From an uncultured Candidatus Actinomarina sp. (GTDB lineage Bacteria; Actinomycetota; Acidimicrobiia; Actinomarinales; Actinomarinaceae), in assembly GCA_902596545.1 (NCBI GenBank), contig CACJUH010000002.1:62001-126000 (forward strand): 64,000 nt of DNA, given 5' to 3'. The translations under genes were made by a program, and so were the position numbers. Shown here in pieces: positions 9,676 to 20,264 of the stretch (positions within the stretch are counted from its first letter, which is position 1; each line of letters opens with the position of its first letter). The notes under the pieces are model-generated. The model made no database searches. It saw nothing but the letters and a program-made list of their open reading frames with translations, and was not told the DNA's origin.

Positions 9676-11613
9676 ATGGGAGGAAATTTGTCAAATTTAC
9701 ACGAGTATTTAAAAAATCAAGAGAGCTTAATCACATCTGCAGTTGAAGGAAAAACTTTATTAGACTTTATAGATCGAAATGCTAATGAGTATCCTGACCA
9801 TCCTGCACTTAATTCCCCTGCAAACGCAGAATACTCTGCATGGGATTCTATATCATGGTCTGAATATAGAGAGACATCAAAAAATTTAGCATCTGGGCTA
9901 ATGACTTTAGGTTTGGGTCCAGGAGATACAGCTTTTATTATGTCAAACAATACAAAAGAACATAATATTGCTGATCTAGGAATCGTGTACTCAGGCGCCA
10001 CACCATCAACTTTGTATAAGCAACTTAAATATTCCCAAATTGAATATGTGGCAAATTTAATGGAAGCTAAAGTTGCAGTTGTTGGAGATCTTGAGTTATT
10101 CGAAGAAGTAAACAAAGCAAAAAAAGATTGTATCAATTTAAACGCAATTGTTCTAATTGATGGATATGAAGAGAAGAAAGATCTTGATTATGTCTACAGT
10201 TATCACGAATTAATTGAAAAAGGTAAAAGCATAAATAGCGAGGACAGTTCAAAACTTGATTCTGCTATCGCTACAGTAACACCAGACTCCTTAGCTTGTC
10301 TTATTTTCACTTCTGGTACAACTGGTAAGCCAAAGGGTGTGATGATATCGCATAAAAATGTACTATGGACTATTGAAAGTTTGTTTGGTCAGATGATTCC
10401 TGCAACAAAATTTCCAAGAATAGTTTCTTACCTACCAATGGCTCACATAGCAGCCCGTGCAGGGGATCATTATCAAGCAATTTACAGAATTGGTCAAATA
10501 TTTCCAGTTCCAGTACTTGAAGATATGAGAGATGCACTCCCTACAATTAAGCCATCAGTGTTTCTTGCTGTTCCAAGAGTTTGGGAAAAGTTTAAGGCAG
10601 GACTCGAAGCAAGAATTGAGGAAAATCCAAAAAAAGACCTAATAGCTAAAGCTATTCAAAATGGACTTGAGAAGGTTGATTACGAGCAAAAAGGTGAATC
10701 GGTTCCATTTATGGTTGGCCTTAAAGATAAAATCTTTGCAAAATTAGTCTTTTCAAAATTTAAAGAAGGATTAGGAATAGTTGATACGGAATATTTTGTG
10801 ACTGCTGCAGCTCCAATGAATAAAGACGTTCACAGGTGGTTTCATGCTATTGGCATAGACGTTACAGAAATTTACGGAATGACTGAGGATACTGGTCCTG
10901 CAACAATAGGCGTGCCTGGTAACGCAGTTGAATCTTTTGAAAAAAGATTAAAAGTAGATTCAATTAAAGTTCCAAGTGTTTTAAATCCAATTGGAAAAGT
11001 AGGCATTCCTATTCCTGGAACAGAAGTAAAAGTTATGGAAGATGGAGAACTATGTATTAAAGGCAATCACGTTGCTCAGGGATATTTCAAGTCTGAAGAG
11101 CAAACCAAAGAAACATTTGATGCAGATGGATGGCTACATACTGGTGATTTAGCAGAAATTGATGATGAAGGTTATGTAAAGATAATTGGAAGAAAAAAAG
11201 AAATCCTCATAACTTCAGCTGGAAAAAACATTGCTCCTGTTGAAGTTGAAGATTTAATAAAACCACATCAATTGATTGGTCAAGTCTGTGTTGTTGGTGA
11301 TGGAAAGAAATATCTCACAGCTTTGATCGTTTTAGATGGAGATGGAGGTGCAGAAGCATGGGCCTCAGAAAATAATGTTGAGTATTCTATTGCAGCTATG
11401 TCCAAAGATCAATCGGTTATTGATGCAATACAAAAGCAAGTAGATGAGGCTAACTCTCAAGTTGCACAAGTTCAACAAATTAAAAAATTTGTAGTTTTAG
11501 AAAAAGAGTGGACTGATTCAAGTGGTGAGTTAACTCCCACTTTGAAATTAAAGCGCAATGTTATTGCTGAAATGTATAATGATGAAATTGAATCAATGTA
11601 TGAGGAAGGGTAA
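9676..11613 (+). CDS. Long-chain fatty acid-CoA ligase (AMP-forming)
   Basis: 'CLIFTSGTTGKPKGVMISHKN', 'YGMTEDTGPATI', 'GWLHTGDLAEIDDEGYVKIIGRKKEI'. Confidence 0.95.
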   Translation: MGGNLSNLHEYLKNQESLITSAVEGKTLLDFIDRNANEYPDHPALNSPANAEYSAWDSISWSEYRETSKNLASGLMTLGLGPGDTAFIMSNNTKEHNIADLGIVYSGATPSTLYKQLKYSQIEYVANLMEAKVAVVGDLELFEEVNKAKKDCINLNAIVLIDGYEEKKDLDYVYSYHELIEKGKSINSEDSSKLDSAIATVTPDSLACLIFTSGTTGKPKGVMISHKNVLWTIESLFGQMIPATKFPRIVSYLPMAHIAARAGDHYQAIYRIGQIFPVPVLEDMRDALPTIKPSVFLAVPRVWEKFKAGLEARIEENPKKDLIAKAIQNGLEKVDYEQKGESVPFMVGLKDKIFAKLVFSKFKEGLGIVDTEYFVTAAAPMNKDVHRWFHAIGIDVTEIYGMTEDTGPATIGVPGNAVESFEKRLKVDSIKVPSVLNPIGKVGIPIPGTEVKVMEDGELCIKGNHVAQGYFKSEEQTKETFDADGWLHTGDLAEIDDEGYVKIIGRKKEILITSAGKNIAPVEVEDLIKPHQLIGQVCVVGDGKKYLTALIVLDGDGGAEAWASENNVEYSIAAMSKDQSVIDAIQKQVDEANSQVAQVQQIKKFVVLEKEWTDSSGELTPTLKLKRNVIAEMYNDEIESMYEEG

Positions 11614-11617
11614 GTAA

Positions 11618-12520
11618 ATGTCAGATATATCTTTTGAAGATAGAACGGTAATTGTCACTGGTGCTGGAAATGGATTAGGAAAAGCATACGCCATTGAACT
11701 AGGTAACAGAGGTGCAAAAGTTGTTGTCAACGATCTAGGTGGTTCAGTTGACGGTTCAGGTTCTGGTAGTACTCCAGCTGACGAAGTTGTTAATGAGATT
11801 ATTGCTAATGGTGGCGAAGCTGTTGCAAATTATGACTCAGTTGCTACCAAAGACGGTGGTGAGGCAATTGTACAAACAGCTATAGATAGTTTTGGTACTG
11901 TAGATGCAGTAATTAACAATGCAGGAATTTTACGTGATAAAAGTTTTGCAAAAATGACGGAAGAAGAACTCTCATTAATTATTGATGTTCATTTGAAAGG
12001 TACATTTTTTGTCTCTCAACCAGCATTCACAGTTATGAAAGAGAAAAATTATGGCAGAATTGTCAATGTAGCATCACCTTCTGGTTTATTTGGCAACTTT
12101 GGGCAATCAAATTACGGTGCGGCAAAAATGGGAATTGTAGGTCTTACAAATGTTTTGGCAATTGAAGGTGCTAAATACAATATAAAAGTCAATGTAATTG
12201 CACCGACCGCTTACACACGCATGACAGAAGCATTACTTCCAGAAGATGTCGGTAAGTTATTTGGACCAGAGTTAGTGACTCCAATGGTAACTTACTTAGC
12301 TTCTGAAGCTTGTGAACCATCCCATGAAATATTTGGTGTTGCAGCAGGAAGATTTGCTCGTATTGGAATTATTACTCATAAAGGCTATGTCAACACAAGT
12401 GCGTCTGCAGAGGATATTGCCAGCAATATTGATGAAATTAGAACAATTGTTGATGGAACGTATCCTTTTAGTAATGAAGATGAACTAGTCATAATTCAAA
12501 AAGCAATTCAAGGAAATTAG
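11618..12520 (+). CDS. SDR family 3-hydroxyacyl-CoA dehydrogenase (MFE-2-like)
   Basis: 'VTGAGNGLGKAYAIELGNRGAKVVVNDLGG', YxxxK 'SNYGAAKMG'. Confidence 0.92.
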   Translation: MSDISFEDRTVIVTGAGNGLGKAYAIELGNRGAKVVVNDLGGSVDGSGSGSTPADEVVNEIIANGGEAVANYDSVATKDGGEAIVQTAIDSFGTVDAVINNAGILRDKSFAKMTEEELSLIIDVHLKGTFFVSQPAFTVMKEKNYGRIVNVASPSGLFGNFGQSNYGAAKMGIVGLTNVLAIEGAKYNIKVNVIAPTAYTRMTEALLPEDVGKLFGPELVTPMVTYLASEACEPSHEIFGVAAGRFARIGIITHKGYVNTSASAEDIASNIDEIRTIVDGTYPFSNEDELVIIQKAIQGN

Positions 12521-12550
12521 TTTTCTAATAATTTTGATGTATAATTTTCT

Positions 12551-13768
12551 ATGACAAAAATCGAAACCAAACCCTTAGACTCTGAAGAGTTAGTTAAAAG
12601 TAAGCTGCAAGAACTAATTGATTTTAGAAAAGAAAATAATGACATTAAGGAATTTTGGGGAAAACAATTTGATCTAGGTTTAGCTTGGGTTCAATTTCCT
12701 GAAGGAGCAGGTGGTCTTGGATTAAACCCTAAATACCAACTGATGGTAATTGAAACTCTTAGAAATGAAGGTATCTCTCAACAAAATAGGGTAGCGAACA
12801 TTCTGGGAATTGGAATGGGAGCACCTACAATCATTGAATACGGCACAGAAGAGCAAATATCTAAATATTTAAGGCCTATGTTCACCACAGAAGAAATCTG
12901 GTGCCAACTATTTTCAGAACCTGGTTCAGGGTCAGACTTAGCAAGCCTATCAACAAAAGCTGTTGATGATGGGGACGGATATATCGTTAATGGACAGAAA
13001 GTTTGGACAACTCTGGGGCATTTAGCAAAATGGGGATTAATAGTTACAAGAACAGATCCTAATGTTCCAAAACACAGAGGCCTCACATTCTTCATAGTTG
13101 ATATGGAATCCGAGGGAGTTGACGTAAGACCACTCAGACAAATTACAGGCGAAGCTGAATTTAATGAAGTGTACTTTACTGATGTAAAAATTCCTAAAGA
13201 AAATATTTTAGGCTCTTTAGGTGAAGGCTGGAGAGTTTCATTAACAATTTTGATGAATGAAAGAGTTGCAATAGGAGGAAATGTTAGAGAAAGAGGTAGC
13301 GGCGCCCCTGGTCATCTTGTCCAGCTTTGGAAAGAAAAAAACCTTCAAGATCCAGTCACTCGAGACAAACTCATAAAACTATGGATTGAGCAAGAAGCTG
13401 TAAGATTAACTAACATGAGAGCTGTTGAAAATAGAGAAAAAGGCACTCCTGGTCCAGAAGGATCAACAAGTAAATTATATGAAGCCGAAATCAACAAAGC
13501 CTCATACGAATTTGGTATGGATATGTTGGGTAATGATGGCCTTTTGTTTCCAAGGGGTTATGCATTAACTCAACCTGAGCTAAATTTTGAAAATGAAACT
13601 TTTGGATTTACTGATACACAAAGCTTGTTTCTGAGATCAAGAGCAAATTCAATTGAAGGTGGTACATCAGAAATTATGAGAAATATAATTGCTGAGAGAG
13701 TCCTTGGACTACCTAGCGAACCCAAATTGGATAAAGATAAAGCTTGGAAAGATATTCCTAGGTCTTAA
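12551..13768 (+). CDS. Acyl-CoA dehydrogenase
   Basis: 'LFSEPGSGSDLASLSTKAVDDGDGYIVNGQKVWTT', 'SIEGGTSEIMRNIIAERVLGLP'. Confidence 0.95.
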   Translation: MTKIETKPLDSEELVKSKLQELIDFRKENNDIKEFWGKQFDLGLAWVQFPEGAGGLGLNPKYQLMVIETLRNEGISQQNRVANILGIGMGAPTIIEYGTEEQISKYLRPMFTTEEIWCQLFSEPGSGSDLASLSTKAVDDGDGYIVNGQKVWTTLGHLAKWGLIVTRTDPNVPKHRGLTFFIVDMESEGVDVRPLRQITGEAEFNEVYFTDVKIPKENILGSLGEGWRVSLTILMNERVAIGGNVRERGSGAPGHLVQLWKEKNLQDPVTRDKLIKLWIEQEAVRLTNMRAVENREKGTPGPEGSTSKLYEAEINKASYEFGMDMLGNDGLLFPRGYALTQPELNFENETFGFTDTQSLFLRSRANSIEGGTSEIMRNIIAERVLGLPSEPKLDKDKAWKDIPRS

Positions 13769-14379
13769 TAAATAAGAGCGAAAACTCCTTTATCGCATCT
13801 AATATTAAGTTGTTCTTCATTAGTGTTATTTCTTAAAGTTAAAGTTTCTCCAAATTGAATATCTTTATTATCTAAATTCCACTCTGCACCATCTATTGAA
13901 AGATTCGTTAAATCTGTAAGTGGAATTACGCTAAATTTGGTTAACTTTTTAATATTTAATTCAAGTTTTTGTCGAAAGATTATCCTTTTATCTCCATAAA
14001 GCCATATGATATTTTCAAAAAATGATTTTGAAGGAATTAATAAAAAAATCGAAATTAAATGATCAATCTCACCTGATTCTCCACCAATAATATAAACTTT
14101 TGATTTTTCGGTTTCCTCAAGATAATTCAGTGCAAGTTCAAAGTCAGTTTGGTCTTTATTACTGTTAAAAGCCAAAATTTTAACTCCATTCTTTTTGACC
14201 TCGTCTAATGATTTTTTTGATATTGAATCTAAATCTCCTATTAAAGTATTTGGATCTAAGGAAAGATTGTGTAAATGTTCTATTCCCGAGTCAACAGCAA
14301 TTATTTCTTCAAAGTTACTTTCAATACTTAATACATTACTTGTTGAATTTCCACCAATTGAAATTAGGTAATTTTTCAT
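13765..14379 (-). CDS. Thiamine pyrophosphokinase family protein
   Basis: 'IAVDSGIEHLHNLSLDPNTLIGDLDSIS' and 'NKDQTDFELALNYL' TPK signatures. Confidence 0.88.
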   Translation of the reverse strand: MKNYLISIGGNSTSNVLSIESNFEEIIAVDSGIEHLHNLSLDPNTLIGDLDSISKKSLDEVKKNGVKILAFNSNKDQTDFELALNYLEETEKSKVYIIGGESGEIDHLISIFLLIPSKSFFENIIWLYGDKRIIFRQKLELNIKKLTKFSVIPLTDLTNLSIDGAEWNLDNKDIQFGETLTLRNNTNEEQLNIRCDKGVFALIY

Positions 14380-14440
14380 ATTTTCTTAGTTTAATGTTAA
14401 AAAATTTCTCACATATCTCAAATCTTGTATCATTAATAAT

Positions 14441-15067
14441 ATGAGTAACGAATTTACATTTAAAATTGGTGATGAAGCAGTAAAAACTATTATTGAGTTA
14501 AGAGATCAAGAGCCTGGTGACAAGCAGTATGCTTTATTTCTTCAGATTGACGGTGTTCATGGAAATCAATTTACCTATGACTTAAGTTTCTTAGACATTG
14601 AACAAACTAGATCAGATGATAAGAGAGTAGATTTTGGAGATTTAGCTGTTGTCATTGCTTCAAAAGATATTGATAAATTCGATGGTGCAAGTTTAGATAT
14701 GTCAGACGATGATCAAGCACCAGGACTTACTATGGATAATCCAAATACACCAAGCCCTGCGATGATCGGAAATCCAGCAGATTTACCAGAATTAAAGGGT
14801 GAACTAGCTGAAAAAGTTCAAGCAGTTTTAGAAAATCAAATAAATCCAGCAATCGCTTCCCATGGAGGCGCTGCTCAACTAATTGGTGTCGAAGGAAATG
14901 ACATTTATTTAAGACTCGGTGGTGGTTGCCAAGGATGTGGTATGGCACAAGTCACACTCACTCAAGGTATTGAAGCATCTCTACGTGAAGCTGTTCCTGA
15001 AATAGGAAACATTATAGATGCTACTGATCATGCAGCTGGCGAGAATCCATATTTTGCCTCTCACTAG
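14441..15067 (+). CDS. NfuA-like Fe-S biogenesis protein (A-type-like N-domain plus NifU C-domain)
   Basis: C-terminal 'INPAIASHGGAAQLIGVEGNDIYLRLGGGCQGCGMAQVTLTQGIE' with NifU CxxC. Confidence 0.9.
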   Translation: MSNEFTFKIGDEAVKTIIELRDQEPGDKQYALFLQIDGVHGNQFTYDLSFLDIEQTRSDDKRVDFGDLAVVIASKDIDKFDGASLDMSDDDQAPGLTMDNPNTPSPAMIGNPADLPELKGELAEKVQAVLENQINPAIASHGGAAQLIGVEGNDIYLRLGGGCQGCGMAQVTLTQGIEASLREAVPEIGNIIDATDHAAGENPYFASH

Positions 15068-16035
15068 ACGCTAATAACTGTTTTACCTATATTTTTCCTA
15101 TTTAAAAAGTTTTCTAATGCTATTGAAGTATTTTCAATTTTGTAATTATTTTTTGGAACAATATTTAATTTTCCACTTTCAACAAAAGAAACTAATTCAC
15201 TAAAATCTTCTGCTGTTTCATGAGGAGAAGTATTAGTCCATCGACCCCACCAAACACCAACAATAGACACCCCCTTAACAAGTGTTAAGTTAAGTGAAAT
15301 TTTAGGTATCTCCCCATTAGCAAAGCCAATAACTAATAGTCTGCCATTAAATGCTGTAGCTCTTAATGCTTGTTCAGAAACTGCACCACCAACAGGATCA
15401 ATAACTATATCTACACCTTTTCCATCAGTAAGTTCTTTCACCGTTTCTTTTAAGTCAACTTGATCATATCTTACTATTTCATCTCCACCTAAACTTTTTA
15501 CATATTCTGCTTTATCATCAGAACCGACAGCACAAATTGTTTTCAGTCCCATAACTTTTGCTAATTGAATAGTTGCAGTTCCAATGCCACCAGAGGCACC
15601 AAGGACTAAAAGACTTTCTCCACTTTGAGCATTTGCTCTTCTTTTTAGAGCGTAATATGAAGTGCCGTAATTAATAGGTAAGCTTGCTCCAGCCAAAGAG
15701 TCAAAGTTCATATTTACCGGAATTACCAAATTTTTATTTATTGTAACGAATTCAGCAAACCCTCCAATTGGTGGAATCCCAATTACCTTTGTTCCCAAAG
15801 GGATATCAACATTTTCACCTTTGTCTTCAATGATTCCACAAACTTCATTGCCTGGAATAAATGGTGGATCAATTACAATTTGGTACTTTCCTTGAACAAG
15901 AAGTGCATCTGGAAAATTAACTCCAGCGACTTCAACTTTAATTAAGACTTCATCTTTATTAATCGTTGGCTTATCAACTTCTTTTATCTCTAATAAATTT
16001 GGCTCACCTAGTTTTGTACATACAACTGCTTTCAT
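15064..16035 (-). CDS. Zinc-type NADPH:quinone oxidoreductase family protein
   Basis: MDR fold; 'PFIPGNEVCGIIEDKG', 'LVLGASGGIGTATIQLAKVMG'. Confidence 0.92.
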   Translation of the reverse strand: MKAVVCTKLGEPNLLEIKEVDKPTINKDEVLIKVEVAGVNFPDALLVQGKYQIVIDPPFIPGNEVCGIIEDKGENVDIPLGTKVIGIPPIGGFAEFVTINKNLVIPVNMNFDSLAGASLPINYGTSYYALKRRANAQSGESLLVLGASGGIGTATIQLAKVMGLKTICAVGSDDKAEYVKSLGGDEIVRYDQVDLKETVKELTDGKGVDIVIDPVGGAVSEQALRATAFNGRLLVIGFANGEIPKISLNLTLVKGVSIVGVWWGRWTNTSPHETAEDFSELVSFVESGKLNIVPKNNYKIENTSIALENFLNRKNIGKTVISV

Positions 16036-17486
16036 TATTCCCTCTCTGTAATTCCCGATAATTTTTTAGCAAAATCTTTTTTTTCTTCAATATCTACTTT
16101 CCTTCTAATCTGTACTCTCTGTGCTTGTGGTGAGCCCGCACCATGTAAAGATTCAGTTAAATAAGCAACGGCATTTCTACCTAATGTCATATTTTCAATC
16201 AACCTTAGAATTTTTACTCGATCTTCTGAGTTAATATCTTTTTTACCTTTTAAATATTTTTTTAAATCTTCAGACATTGTCCCCTCATTAAAATCAATTC
16301 CTGAAGGCATAGATCCTACTAGACCACCCGCAAGATCTTGTGCAATTCGACCAATCTCGTATGTTTCTTTTGTTACATGTTGCTTACACACATTTGCCAA
16401 AAGATCATCATTAATGAAGTTTCCTGACTTAGTGCTTGAACCTTGAAGTGACGAAGCGATACCTGTTGCATATATTGTTTCATTGAGCTTATTCATTTCA
16501 ACAAGCTTATCTTTAATATGCGATGCTTCTTCTACACCGTTGTACTCCGCAATAGTAGCTGCAGCTCCAATAAGTACATCACCAACTCCTGATTTACAAA
16601 CATAAGATCTCCTATGGTATGTTGTAAATCTCTCAACTAACATTGATGCAAAATCATATTCACCATTCATAAAAATGTATTCATTTGGTATAAAAACATT
16701 ATCAAAAATCACCATTGCTTCTTGGCCAGCAAAATATTTATTTCCAACATCATATTCGCCAGGTTCCATACTTCTTGTGTCACATGACTGTCTACCATAA
16801 ATATAGGTTATTCCTTCTGCATCAACTGGGATTGCACCAACTATTGCATAGTCTCTATCTTTATCAGATAACCTCAAGGTAGGCATTACAACCATCCAGT
16901 GTGAATTTATACAGCCAGTCTGATGCGCCTTTGCACCCTTGACATAAACACCATCTTCTGTTCTTTTTACAATTCTTAAATACACATCTTCATCTTCTTG
17001 TTCGTGTGGTAATTTTGACCTATCACCTTTCACGTCTGTCATTGCACCACCAATTACCAAATTATTTTTATGCATTTCAGTTAGAAAATTAATAAAATTC
17101 TTGTGGTATTCAGTATTGTGCTTTTCATCAATTTCAAATGTTACAGAATGAAGAGCATTGAACGCGTCCATGCCTACGCATCTTTGAAAGCAGGTACCAG
17201 TTAGTTGACCAAGCTTTCTTTGCATTTTATTTTGCAAAAATAAATCCTCATTACTTTCTGCGATGTGTAAAAATCTATTTATACTTTCACCAGTGTATGG
17301 AGATATTGCTGATGCTAATTCAGGTTCTCTGAATGCTAGCTCATATGTTTCCGCCATCGCTTCAATACTAGGTCTAATAATTGGATGATCTAAAGGTTCC
17401 TTTATGAGTTCACCCATAAGATAAATTTTTAAATTTCTATTTTTAATTGAATCTAAATAACTGTTTTTGTCAGTAATTTTATTCAT
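16035..17486 (-). CDS. 4-hydroxyphenylacetate 3-hydroxylase / 4-hydroxybutyryl-CoA dehydratase family protein, 4-HBCD-like
   Basis: HpaB-family fold; 'TCFQRC' (CxxxC) and 'YHRRSYVCKSGVGDVLIGAA' match the four Fe-S ligand positions of 4-HBCD. Confidence 0.85.
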   Translation of the reverse strand: MNKITDKNSYLDSIKNRNLKIYLMGELIKEPLDHPIIRPSIEAMAETYELAFREPELASAISPYTGESINRFLHIAESNEDLFLQNKMQRKLGQLTGTCFQRCVGMDAFNALHSVTFEIDEKHNTEYHKNFINFLTEMHKNNLVIGGAMTDVKGDRSKLPHEQEDEDVYLRIVKRTEDGVYVKGAKAHQTGCINSHWMVVMPTLRLSDKDRDYAIVGAIPVDAEGITYIYGRQSCDTRSMEPGEYDVGNKYFAGQEAMVIFDNVFIPNEYIFMNGEYDFASMLVERFTTYHRRSYVCKSGVGDVLIGAAATIAEYNGVEEASHIKDKLVEMNKLNETIYATGIASSLQGSSTKSGNFINDDLLANVCKQHVTKETYEIGRIAQDLAGGLVGSMPSGIDFNEGTMSEDLKKYLKGKKDINSEDRVKILRLIENMTLGRNAVAYLTESLHGAGSPQAQRVQIRRKVDIEEKKDFAKKLSGITERE

Positions 17487-17537
17487 ATTTAATTATACGT
17501 TTAGATTTTATGCCAAGTCTTTTAAATACTTGTAAAT

Positions 17538-18716
17538 TTATATGACTTCAAATAATCCAGCGGCACCCATTCCACCACCAACACACATTGTGACAACAAC
17601 ATATTTTGCACCTCTTCGTTTACCTTCCATAAGCGCATGCATTGTCATTCTTGCACCAGTCATTCCATATGGATGTCCTATTGATATTGAGCCACCATTG
17701 ACATTGTAAATTTCATTATCAATACCTAAATAATCCCTGCAATACAAAGCTTGTACAGCAAATGCTTCATTCAGTTCCCATAAGCCTATATCATCAACAC
17801 TTAAGTTATATTTTTCAAGCAATTTAGGAACAGCATATATTGGCCCAATTCCCATTTCTTCTGGTGCTAAACCTGCAACTGCCATTCCTCTGTAATAGCC
17901 AAGGGGAGTAAGGCCCTTGTTTTCAGCAACCTTTGATTCCATTACAACTACAGATGCAGATCCATCAGATAACTGGGACGCATTTCCTGCAGTTATGAAC
18001 TTTCCTTCTCCATAAACTGGGACTAATGATGACAGACCTTCTAAATTTGTTTCTGGTCTGTTGCCTTCATCTTTTTCTAATATAGCTTCCTGTTCAGAAA
18101 TTTCACCGGATTCTTTGTCCTTTACTAACTTAGTGGTAGTAGTTGAAAAGATTTCATCTTTGTAAATACCAGCTTCTTGAGCTGCTGCTGTTCTTTGCTG
18201 ACTTTGTAATGAGTATTCGTCTTGACTTTCTCTTGTTACATTATATTTTTCGGCAACATGATCAGCAGTTTCAATCATTGGCATATACGCATGTTGTGCA
18301 TGAGCAGTAACATTAGGATCAATATCTACTCTAAATTCTGCAGTTTGTACAAGTGAAATAGACTCAACTCCTCCAGCTACAACAACATCCATATTGTCTG
18401 TTACAACTTGTTTTGATGCGGTCGCAATTGCCATCATCCCAGATGAACATTGTCTGTCTATTGTCATGCCTGGAACATTATCAGGAAGTCCAGCTGCTAT
18501 ACCAGCTAATCTTCCTATATTTATAGCTTGTGAGCCTTGTTGCTGTGCACACCCTAAAACAACATCTTCAACCTCTTTAGGATCTATGCCAGCTCTTTCT
18601 ACAGCTTCTTTTATAGAGTAAGAGGCTAGGGTTGGGGCAGCTGTATTATTAAATGCCCCCCTATAAGCTTTGCCAATTGGCGTTCTAGCTGCTGATACTA
18701 TTACTGCTTCTCTCAT
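17538..18716 (-). CDS. Acetyl-CoA C-acyltransferase (thiolase)
   Basis: '[15 protein letters not shown]', '[20 protein letters not shown]', '[13 protein letters not shown]'. Confidence 0.95.
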   Translation of the reverse strand: MREAVIVSAARTPIGKAYRGAFNNTAAPTLASYSIKEAVERAGIDPKEVEDVVLGCAQQQGSQAINIGRLAGIAAGLPDNVPGMTIDRQCSSGMMAIATASKQVVTDNMDVVVAGGVESISLVQTAEFRVDIDPNVTAHAQHAYMPMIETADHVAEKYNVTRESQDEYSLQSQQRTAAAQEAGIYKDEIFSTTTTKLVKDKESGEISEQEAILEKDEGNRPETNLEGLSSLVPVYGEGKFITAGNASQLSDGSASVVVMESKVAENKGLTPLGYYRGMAVAGLAPEEMGIGPIYAVPKLLEKYNLSVDDIGLWELNEAFAVQALYCRDYLGIDNEIYNVNGGSISIGHPYGMTGARMTMHALMEGKRRGAKYVVVTMCVGGGMGAAGLFEVI

Positions 18717-18731
18717 TTTTTTCTCCTAAAT

Positions 18732-19193
18732 CTATTCGTTTACAACATATAAAGTTAAAGCCTCTACAACTGCAGCAGGCTTTTCTTTACCTTCAATTTC
18801 AATTGTTACAGTAAATTTAACTAACCATCTACCGTTTTTCTTATAATTGACTTCTGATAAAACAAACCGTCCTCTAATTTTACTATCTACTGGAACAGCT
18901 TCCATAAATCTAACTTTGTCAGCACCGTAATTGATAGCCATTTGCATCCCCTCAGGCATAAAACCATTTTGGGCTGACATATAAGACAGAAGGCTTAAAG
19001 TTAAAAAACCATGTGCAATTGTGGTACCCCATGGAGTTGCTTTAGCCATTTCGGGATCTACATGTATAAATTGATGATCATTTGTGGCGTCAGCAAATTG
19101 GTTAATTCGTTCTTGGGTAATTTCTAGCCATTCAGAAACTCCAGTTTCTTGACCAACATAATTTTCAAATTCAGTAGCGGGAATAACTTTCAA
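18732..19193 (-). CDS. MaoC-like (R)-enoyl-CoA hydratase
   Basis: 'FADATNDHQFIHVDPEMAKATPWGTTIAHGFLTLSL' hot-dog hydratase motif. Confidence 0.93.
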   Translation of the reverse strand: MKVIPATEFENYVGQETGVSEWLEITQERINQFADATNDHQFIHVDPEMAKATPWGTTIAHGFLTLSLLSYMSAQNGFMPEGMQMAINYGADKVRFMEAVPVDSKIRGRFVLSEVNYKKNGRWLVKFTVTIEIEGKEKPAAVVEALTLYVVNE

Positions 19194-20212
19194 AATATCT
19201 CCTTAAGTAGATTCTTATTGGATGCTTTTTTTGCAAAACTTAATGTGCTTTGACCAAATGCATCTACATCTTTCTTATCAACATTACCATAATAACCAAG
19301 AGAATACCTTACATAGACTCCTTCCATTATCATTGCATGTTTCCAAAACGAAAGTCGTACATAGAATTCAATATTGTTTAAATCGAGGTCTGATTTAGAT
19401 TCATATAGATTAATTATTTCTTGCCTACTTGGAAATCCATCGCTCAATGATGGTGAATATATAAACGGAGTATCAGTTTCATTCTTATTTGACCAAGAAG
19501 CAATCACAGTTCCTAGATCAGCTAATGGATCACCTAATGTACAGAGTTCCCAATCAACAATTGCTGCAACTAAGTTATTATTTACCCTTACATTATCTAA
19601 TCTATAATCACCATGAACAATACTTACTTTTTGTTGTGTGGGGATAGTATCGAATAATAATTTTGTAGCAATATCTAAATCGGTAATATCTCTTACTTTT
19701 TGCGCATTAAATTGTTTTGTCCATCTGTTTAACTGTCTTAAGACATAGTCTTCATGTTTTCCTAAATCATTTAATTTAGAATTTTTTACATCGAAAGTAT
19801 GCAATTCAGCAAGTGTTGAAATAAATGAATTGGTAATTTCTTCTTTATCATTTTTCGAATAATTTTCAGCTATTACATTATCTGCAATAGTTACCCCTTC
19901 AATATATTCCATAATGTAAAAATCATCGTCTGAAACTGTTCTATCGGTGCATAAAAGAATAGGTTTTGGAACTTTTATATTATTTTTACTCAGTTCACTA
20001 ATAATTCTGTATTCACGTTGCATATTATGTGCAGACTCTAATTTATCTCCAAACGGAGGTCTTCTTAGAACATAACTGTGCATATCGTCAAAAATTTTAA
20101 AAGTAATGTTTGATCTACCTACTTTAAATTTTTCAAATTTAAATTGGTTATCCAAGTCAAGATTGGAAGCTATATAGTTTCTTATTTTTTCATTAAAAAA
20201 TTCCATTAACAA
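19190..20212 (-). CDS. Phosphotransferase family protein (ACAD10/APH-like)
   Basis: 'IVHGDYRLDNVRVNNNLVAAIVDWELCTLGDPLADLG'. Confidence 0.92.
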   Translation of the reverse strand: MLMEFFNEKIRNYIASNLDLDNQFKFEKFKVGRSNITFKIFDDMHSYVLRRPPFGDKLESAHNMQREYRIISELSKNNIKVPKPILLCTDRTVSDDDFYIMEYIEGVTIADNVIAENYSKNDKEEITNSFISTLAELHTFDVKNSKLNDLGKHEDYVLRQLNRWTKQFNAQKVRDITDLDIATKLLFDTIPTQQKVSIVHGDYRLDNVRVNNNLVAAIVDWELCTLGDPLADLGTVIASWSNKNETDTPFIYSPSLSDGFPSRQEIINLYESKSDLDLNNIEFYVRLSFWKHAMIMEGVYVRYSLGYYGNVDKKDVDAFGQSTLSFAKKASNKNLLKEIF

Positions 20213-20264
20213 ATATCTTATGATTTAATTCTCTTGGTCTCAAGTTAATTGATAGAATAAAGCA

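Noticed and set aside
9717-10136. 139-aa minus-strand ORF within the acyl-CoA ligase gene
   Set aside because: Antisense to a strongly supported AMP-dependent ligase; no motif.
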